Shown in pieces: positions 6,148 through 9,895 of a DNA stretch of 9,895 bases (position 1 is its first letter; every line of letters begins with the position of its first letter). The DNA lies in the NCBI GenBank assembly GCA_010028615.1, contig RHAS01000023.1:1-9895 (forward strand), given 5' to 3'. Source of the DNA: Actinomycetota bacterium (GTDB lineage Bacteria > Actinomycetota > Actinomycetes > Actinomycetales > Microbacteriaceae). A model generated the notes under the pieces. That model did no database searches. It saw only the letters and a program-made list of their open reading frames with translations, and was not told where the DNA came from. The position numbers were made by a program, and so were the translations under genes.

Positions 6148-7565
6148 TAGTTATCCCCCAAATCTGCTGGGGCGGATAGGGTTCCTCTTATCGCTGTTGC
6201 TGCGGCAACAAGTGGCGATACCAGATGGGTTCTAGCTCCCTTGCCTTGACGACCTTCAAAGTTTCTATTTGATGTTGATGCTGCTCTCTCGCCTGGTGCA
6301 AGTTGATCTGGGTTCATTCCTAGACACATCGAGCAACCGGCAAAACGCCACTCTGCACCAAAATCTTTGAAGATTTTATCTAAGCCTTCTTGCTCAGCTT
6401 GCAATCTAACTTTTTGCGATCCTGGAACTACCATCATGCGGATGTTGTCAGCTTTTTTCTTACCCGAAATTATTTTGGCTGCAGCGCGTAGATCTTCAAT
6501 TCTTGAGTTGGTGCATGAACCTAAGAACACCGTATCGACTTGGATGTCCTTCATCTTGATACCTGGTTTGAGATCCATGTATTCCAGTGCCCTGATTGCC
6601 GCGGCTCGCTCATTAGGATCGCTGAAGCTATCTGGATCTGGAACAACATCATTTAGTGAAACACCTTGACCTGGATTTGTTCCCCAAGTTACAAACGGGT
6701 CTAACGCAGAAGCATCGAGGAATACTTCCTTATCAAAAACTGCATCCTCATCGGTAACCAGAGATTTCCAGTACTCAACTGCCTCGTCCCAGTTATTTCC
6801 AGTCGGGGCATGCGGTCTTGATTTCAAATAAGCAAATGTAGTTTCATCTGGGGCTACCATTCCAGCTCTTGCCCCCGCCTCTATGGACATATTGCAGATT
6901 GTCATTCTGCCTTCCATGGATAGCGCTCTAATTGCGCTTCCGCGGTATTCCAAAACATAACCCTGGCCACCACCGGTGCCAATCTGCGCAATCACAGCAA
7001 GAATAATGTCTTTGGCAGTTACACCTTCCCGAAGAGTCCCCTCAACATTTATTGCCATGGTCTTAAATGGTGCCAAGGGAAGGGTTTGGGTGGCTAAGAC
7101 ATGCTCCACCTCGCTGGTGCCAATACCCATGGCCAAAGCCCCAAAGGCACCGTGGGTGGATGTGTGGGAGTCACCACAGACCACGGTAATTCCTGGCATG
7201 GTAAGCCCTAACTGTGGACCGACAACGTGCACGATTCCCTGGTCAATATCTCCCAGCGAGTGAATTCTTATGCCAAACTCCTTGGCGTTATGCCTGAGCG
7301 CTTCAATCTGGGTTCGGCTAGTTGGATCGGCGATCGGCTTATCGATGTCAATGGTTGGGGTGTTGTGATCCTCGGTGGCGATGGTCAAATCAGGTCTTCT
7401 AACCTGACGTCCTGCCAATCTCAACCCGTCAAAAGCCTGCGGGCTAGTTACCTCGTGCACCAGGTGTAAGTCGATGTAAAGCAGATCGGGTGCGCCTGAC
7501 TCACCCTTGACCACCAGGTGGTCTCGCCAAATCTTTTCGGCAAGGGTTAGGGGTTTTTCGGCCAT
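6147..7565 (-). CDS. leuC: 3-isopropylmalate dehydratase large subunit
   Basis: LeuC is the aconitase-type catalytic subunit with a [4Fe-4S] cluster. Counting from ATG 7565 it has 472 residues, normal for bacterial LeuC. It shows [11 protein letters not shown] (61-71), [17 protein letters not shown] (129-145) and the cluster ligands Cys351 (GSCTNSR), Cys411 and Cys414 ([10 protein letters not shown]). [10 protein letters not shown] near 432-441 is the substrate-binding region. The open frame runs back to 7634, but those 23 codons do not resemble LeuC and would run into the divergent transporter gene. ATG 7565 has AGGTG seven bases upstream and starts [13 protein letters not shown] as expected. 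It heads the six-gene operon. A palindrome at 7584-7596 and a -10 box at 7598-7603 lie before it. Confidence 0.96.
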   Translation of the reverse strand: MAEKPLTLAEKIWRDHLVVKGESGAPDLLYIDLHLVHEVTSPQAFDGLRLAGRQVRRPDLTIATEDHNTPTIDIDKPIADPTSRTQIEALRHNAKEFGIRIHSLGDIDQGIVHVVGPQLGLTMPGITVVCGDSHTSTHGAFGALAMGIGTSEVEHVLATQTLPLAPFKTMAINVEGTLREGVTAKDIILAVIAQIGTGGGQGYVLEYRGSAIRALSMEGRMTICNMSIEAGARAGMVAPDETTFAYLKSRPHAPTGNNWDEAVEYWKSLVTDEDAVFDKEVFLDASALDPFVTWGTNPGQGVSLNDVVPDPDSFSDPNERAAAIRALEYMDLKPGIKMKDIQVDTVFLGSCTNSRIEDLRAAAKIISGKKKADNIRMMVVPGSQKVRLQAEQEGLDKIFKDFGAEWRFAGCSMCLGMNPDQLAPGERAASTSNRNFEGRQGKGARTHLVSPLVAAATAIRGTLSAPADLGDN

Positions 7566-7583
7566 CTTTGGACACCTATTAAC

Positions 7584-7596
7584 GAGGTTGAACCTC
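7584..7596. promoter_or_regulatory. Palindrome GAGGT-TGA-ACCTC upstream of leuC, possible operator
   Basis: A perfect 5-base inverted repeat around TGA lies 19 to 31 bases before the leuC start, just after the candidate leuC -10 box, so a protein bound here would cover the expected transcript start. Actinobacterial leuCD genes are commonly controlled by IclR-type regulators (LtbR, NdgR). I cannot match this site to a known motif, and the window encodes no such regulator. It is too short and weak to act as a terminator. Confidence 0.35.
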
Positions 7597-7597
7597 A

Positions 7598-7603
7598 AGT
7601 TTA
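7598..7603 (-). promoter_or_regulatory. Candidate -10 box (TAAACT) of the leuC operon
   Basis: TAAACT on the minus strand fits TANNNT and lies 32 bases before ATG 7565, leaving a short leader of about 25 bases with the AGGTG ribosome site. No good -35 is seen at the usual distance. The next gene on this strand is separated by the whole plus-strand transporter gene, so the operon needs a promoter within 7566-7634. Confidence 0.35.
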
Positions 7604-7614
7604 CCAGCGTGGCG

Positions 7615-7620
7615 TAGATT
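7615..7620 (+). promoter_or_regulatory. Candidate -10 box (TAGATT) of the transporter gene, leaderless type
   Basis: TAGATT fits TANNNT and is followed by six bases and then the GTG at 7627. No Shine-Dalgarno is present before that GTG, so a leaderless transcript is likely. The box lies 12 bases beyond the leuC -10 candidate on the other strand, so the two transcripts start from one shared 61-base spacer. Confidence 0.4.
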
Positions 7621-7626
7621 GGCAGA

Positions 7627-8877
7627 GTGAGCAATATTGAGCAAATTCACCGCAGAACTATAAGGGTTTTAGCCCTTGGCCAGGTTTTAGGCGGGTTTGG
7701 GCTTGGTTCTGTGCTCTCAATTGGCTCACTTTTAGCCCGCGATCTAAGCGGAACTGAAGCTTGGGCAGGCGCTGCCGCCACTTTCAGCACCCTTGGAGCA
7801 GCCCTCTGGGCCATCCCGCTTTCGAGGCTCGCCTATGCCAAGGGGCGTCGCCCTGCCTTAGCTATCGGTGCGGCCTTTGCCATCAGCGGAGCAATGCTGG
7901 TAATTCTTGCCGCAACAATACGATTCTTCCCACTATTACTTCTTGGAATATTTCTGCTCGGTGCCGGATCAGCTACCGGCTTGCAGGCACGCTTTGCAGC
8001 AACTGACATTCCGGTGGTTGGCAAGACCGGTCGATCAATTGGTCTAGTGGTATGGGCTACCACCGTAGGTGCGGTTACCGGGCCTAACCTATTTGGCCCT
8101 GGTGAAGCACTGGGACATATTCTTGGTATGCCAACTCTCACCGGACCCTTTCTATTCACGGTTGCCGCCCAGATTTGTTCAACAGCTGTTTTTTGGTTTG
8201 GACTCAAACCTGATCCGTTGAAATTTGCCCAGCAAATTCAAGCTGACGCTGGAACACCAAAACACAAGATTTCTATTCAGACTGCGCTGTCTACCTTGAA
8301 GCAAAATCCACTGGCGCGCTATGCGGTGATGAGCATTGCGCTATCTCACATGGTGATGGTTTCGGTGATGAGCATGACCCCGGTTCACATGCAGGATCTC
8401 GGCTACGACATCGTTGTTGTTGGATTCACCATCAGTCTTCATATCGCTGGCATGTATGCCTTATCGCCGGTGATGGGAATTCTTGCCGACAAAGTTGGCA
8501 AAATTCCGATGATAGTAATAGGTCAACTTACCTACCTAGCAGCTTTGGCCACGGCTGGCTTTGGTCAAGACAATCGCTGGTTAGTAACAATCGGGTTGAC
8601 CCTACTTGGTCTAGGTTGGTCGGCTTCAACTGTTGCCGGGTCCGCCTTGCTGTCATCGTCTTTACCTGCCGATGAGAAAACCAACGTGCAGGGAGTAAGC
8701 GACTCGCTGATGAATCTGTCTGGGGCAACCGGTGGGGCAATTGCTGGAAGTATTTTGGCTGCGGTTGCTTTTGCTGGTTTGAACCTATTTGCACTGCTAC
8801 CGGTAATTACGATTGCACTACTTTCAGTAACGCTTGGAAGAAAATCTAACGCAGCTCAAGTAGCTGCGGCCAAGTAG
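7627..8877 (+). CDS. Major facilitator superfamily transporter, substrate unknown
   Basis: This 416-residue protein is a membrane transporter of the MFS type, with about twelve hydrophobic segments in two halves. The loop between segments 2 and 3 has [11 protein letters not shown] (68-78), a variant of the MFS motif A, and the matching loop of the second half has [11 protein letters not shown] (284-294). A charged central loop spans about 193-230. The segment [20 protein letters not shown] (135-154) is like segment 5 of actinobacterial drug or metabolite exporters, but I cannot name a substrate. The GTG start is chosen because the residues [10 protein letters not shown] and the first membrane helix follow at the usual distance and a -10 box precedes it. 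It diverges from leuC and overlaps the end of the PfkB gene by 32 bases. Export of an amino acid or drug is only a guess. Confidence 0.88.
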   Translation: MSNIEQIHRRTIRVLALGQVLGGFGLGSVLSIGSLLARDLSGTEAWAGAAATFSTLGAALWAIPLSRLAYAKGRRPALAIGAAFAISGAMLVILAATIRFFPLLLLGIFLLGAGSATGLQARFAATDIPVVGKTGRSIGLVVWATTVGAVTGPNLFGPGEALGHILGMPTLTGPFLFTVAAQICSTAVFWFGLKPDPLKFAQQIQADAGTPKHKISIQTALSTLKQNPLARYAVMSIALSHMVMVSVMSMTPVHMQDLGYDIVVVGFTISLHIAGMYALSPVMGILADKVGKIPMIVIGQLTYLAALATAGFGQDNRWLVTIGLTLLGLGWSASTVAGSALLSSSLPADEKTNVQGVSDSLMNLSGATGGAIAGSILAAVAFAGLNLFALLPVITIALLSVTLGRKSNAAQVAAAK

Positions 8878-9745
8878 GGCCAGTACAGCCGCCTTCAAGC
8901 TGAATTGAAAACTCGGCAGCGCGACAGGCTAACTCGAGTGATTCCTGAGCCGAATTACCAGCGGCAAGGGCAGCTAAAAAAGCACCGGTGTGAATATCTC
9001 CCGCGCCGTTAGTATCTACCACCGGAACTTTTCTTCCGTCAGCACTGGCAATTAGTTGACCGCTGTGATGCAGCTCTGCCCCATCGGCACCTTTTCTAAG
9101 TAGTAGCCAGGGTTCTGGAGATAGATAAGGGGCAAGTTTTTGATACTCACTCTGATTACAAGAAATTAGTGTTGCATTTTTACCTAGCCAGGTTAGGAAA
9201 AACTCGGAGAGCTCCGAGGTGGTAGGACCTGGATCAAAGACAATTTTGCTTTTGATCATCCCCGACTCGAAGAGTTGCTTGAAAGCATCTCTTGATGTTG
9301 GATAAACCAGCTCGTAGCCGTAGATTACTAGCCAGTCATCGGCCGAATAGTCATACCGTTCCAGCTCTCGAAAATCCCTAAGTCCTTCGGCTCCGCTCTG
9401 GGTGACGAAACTGCGCTGTCCATTAGGCTCAACAAAAGTCATGCAAAGGCCGCTATCTCCATGCGAATAATCTTCAATAGCTTCAATTGCCACATTCTCT
9501 CGACGCATGGCCTCTCGGATTTGATCGGCGCGAGGGCCTTGACCGAGCGGGGTGCAGTGAATAGCGGGTAACCCCAAACGACTTACCGTAGCCTCTAGAT
9601 TAAGTGCCCCACCGACCTGGTTGAAAGTCTTGGTAGCAAGCACATCACCGCCTGGAGTTGGTAGGTGCGGGACAAAACAGACCTGATCGATAAGTCCACT
9701 AGCTAAAGAGCGGACAGCCTGCGGTTGAAATTCGGTTAGCTGCAT
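8846..9745 (-). CDS. PfkB-family carbohydrate kinase, substrate unknown
   Basis: The 299 residues have the ribokinase/PfkB fold. Near the N-terminus PTPGGDVLATKTFNQVGGALN (29-49) is a form of the sugar-binding GG-x-x-x-N region (Asn49 conserved), and VVDTNGAGD (242-250) is PfkB signature 2 with the anion hole and the general base Asp250. The signature has Asn where Thr is common. DPGPTTS (171-177) and CNQSEYQKL (196-204) follow the family pattern of the nucleotide-side strands. It should phosphorylate a sugar or similar alcohol with ATP in the cytosol, but ribose, fructose or nucleoside cannot be told apart here. ATG 9745 follows a TAGGGT box by seven bases with no ribosome site, so it is probably leaderless. 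The C-terminal codons overlap the transporter gene, tail to tail. Confidence 0.88.
   Translation of the reverse strand: MQLTEFQPQAVRSLASGLIDQVCFVPHLPTPGGDVLATKTFNQVGGALNLEATVSRLGLPAIHCTPLGQGPRADQIREAMRRENVAIEAIEDYSHGDSGLCMTFVEPNGQRSFVTQSGAEGLRDFRELERYDYSADDWLVIYGYELVYPTSRDAFKQLFESGMIKSKIVFDPGPTTSELSEFFLTWLGKNATLISCNQSEYQKLAPYLSPEPWLLLRKGADGAELHHSGQLIASADGRKVPVVDTNGAGDIHTGAFLAALAAGNSAQESLELACRAAEFSIQLEGGCTGPTWPQLLELR
8850..8868 (-). terminator. Hairpin in the overlapping 3' ends, possible terminator of the PfkB gene
   Basis: CGCAGCT (8850-8856) and AGCTGCG (8862-8868) form a 7-base stem with a 5-base loop. On the minus strand the stem is followed by TTAGATTTTCTT, which includes the kinase TAG stop and is T-rich, as in a weak intrinsic terminator. 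On the plus strand there is no T run and the hairpin lies before the transporter stop at 8875-8877, so it would not end that transcript well. Confidence 0.4.
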
Positions 9746-9752
9746 CAGTTAA

Positions 9753-9758
9753 ACCCTA
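9753..9758 (-). promoter_or_regulatory. Candidate -10 box (TAGGGT) of the PfkB kinase gene, leaderless type
   Basis: TAGGGT on the minus strand is followed by seven bases and then ATG 9745, with no Shine-Dalgarno. Because the tRNA upstream ends in a terminator, the kinase needs its own promoter, which supports this reading. Its -35 region would fall in the terminator stem; no good hexamer is seen. Confidence 0.4.
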
Positions 9759-9769
9759 GCCTGTGTCCT

Positions 9770-9804
9770 AAAAATAATTCCGCCAGCAAATGCTTGGCGG
9801 AATT
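9770..9804 (-). terminator. Intrinsic terminator of tRNA-Glu
   Basis: AATTCCGCCA (9776-9785) and TGGCGGAATT (9795-9804) form a perfect 10-base stem with a 9-base loop. On the minus strand it is followed by ATTTTTA (9775-9769), a T tract typical of Rho-independent termination. The stem begins at the last A of the tRNA CCA end, so nothing separates tRNA and terminator. It should shield the PfkB kinase gene from tRNA transcription. Confidence 0.85.
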
Positions 9805-9879
9805 GGTGACCCCAGCGGGATTTGAACCCGCGCTACTGCCGTGAGAGGGCAGCGTCCTAGGCCGCTAAACGATGGGGCC
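9804..9879 (-). tRNA. tRNA-Glu, anticodon CTC
   Basis: The minus strand folds as a complete cloverleaf: acceptor GGCCCCA pairing with TGGGGTC (one G-T pair at position 2), the D arm with TTTAGCGGCCTAGGA, the anticodon stem CTGCC/GGCAG around loop CTCTCAC (anticodon CTC, reading GAG), and a T stem GCGGG/CCCGC with loop TTCAAAT. The discriminator is A and the CCA end is encoded (9806-9804). With CCA it is 76 bases. tRNA-Glu and tRNA-Gln genes stand upstream of leuCD in other Actinobacteria as well, so the place is ancestral. A terminator follows at once. Confidence 0.97.
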
Positions 9880-9895
9880 GTAGAGCAACTTTTCT

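Noticed and set aside
7566..7634. N-terminal extension of leuC to an ATG at 7634
   Set aside because: The extra 23 residues do not look like LeuC, the extension would overlap the divergent transporter start, and ATG 7565 has a ribosome site and the expected N-terminus.
7833..8207. 124-codon minus-strand open frame inside the transporter
   Set aside because: Antisense shadow with Pro/Arg/Ala-rich low-information sequence; the plus frame has clear membrane helices.
1..9895. CRISPR array, transposase, integrase, toxin-antitoxin or defence genes
   Set aside because: No repeated spacer-like units, no terminal inverted repeats with a transposase, and no such protein families in any long frame. 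Apart from the broken thiL, the window is ordinary housekeeping DNA.

Overview
The window looks like chromosomal DNA from a compact, streamlined actinobacterium, most likely a small-genome aquatic Microbacteriaceae (Luna/Rhodoluna/Aquiluna-like). The reasons are the order leuC-leuD-murA-plsC-gpsA-ddl-(DUF3515, opposite strand)-thiL, which matches the leuCD/gpsA/ddl/thiL neighbourhood of Actinobacteria; the actinobacterial style of the proteins; base composition near 50% by eye, low for the phylum; very short or overlapping gene junctions; and several start codons 6-7 bases after a TANNNT box, as in leaderless transcripts. The taxonomic placement is inference. All genes but one read as ordinary housekeeping or metabolic genes, and I see no mobile element, CRISPR array or defence cassette.

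Layout, left to right. At 1-60 there may be the last 19 codons of a plus-strand gene. At 57-796 (minus) lies a damaged thiamine-phosphate kinase gene: a 16-codon remnant of the ThiL N-terminus (746-796), then a stop, then a 224-codon open frame (57-731) with the rest of ThiL. About 90-100 residues holding the ATP/Mg-binding motifs are missing. At 821-1255 (plus) is a small DUF3515 lipoprotein. At 1252-7565 (minus) is a six-gene run transcribed leuC > leuD > murA > plsC > gpsA > ddl, with junctions of -1 to +4 bases and almost certainly one operon. At 7627-8877 (plus) a major facilitator transporter diverges from leuC. At 8846-9745 (minus) a PfkB-family kinase converges on it with 32 bases of overlap. 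At 9804-9879 (minus) is tRNA-Glu(CTC), followed directly by an intrinsic terminator.

How the genes work together. LeuC and LeuD form isopropylmalate isomerase (leucine synthesis). MurA makes the first committed peptidoglycan precursor and Ddl the D-Ala-D-Ala dipeptide. GpsA makes sn-glycerol-3-phosphate and PlsC acylates lysophosphatidate, both for phospholipids. The operon thus joins leucine synthesis to cell-envelope growth. The transporter and kinase stand where many actinobacteria carry a divergent IclR-type regulator of leuCD; their substrates cannot be told from sequence.

The main point of interest is the broken thiL: its two remnants, the strong ribosome-binding site exactly at the second start, and the overlapping divergent promoter boxes shared with the DUF3515 gene.
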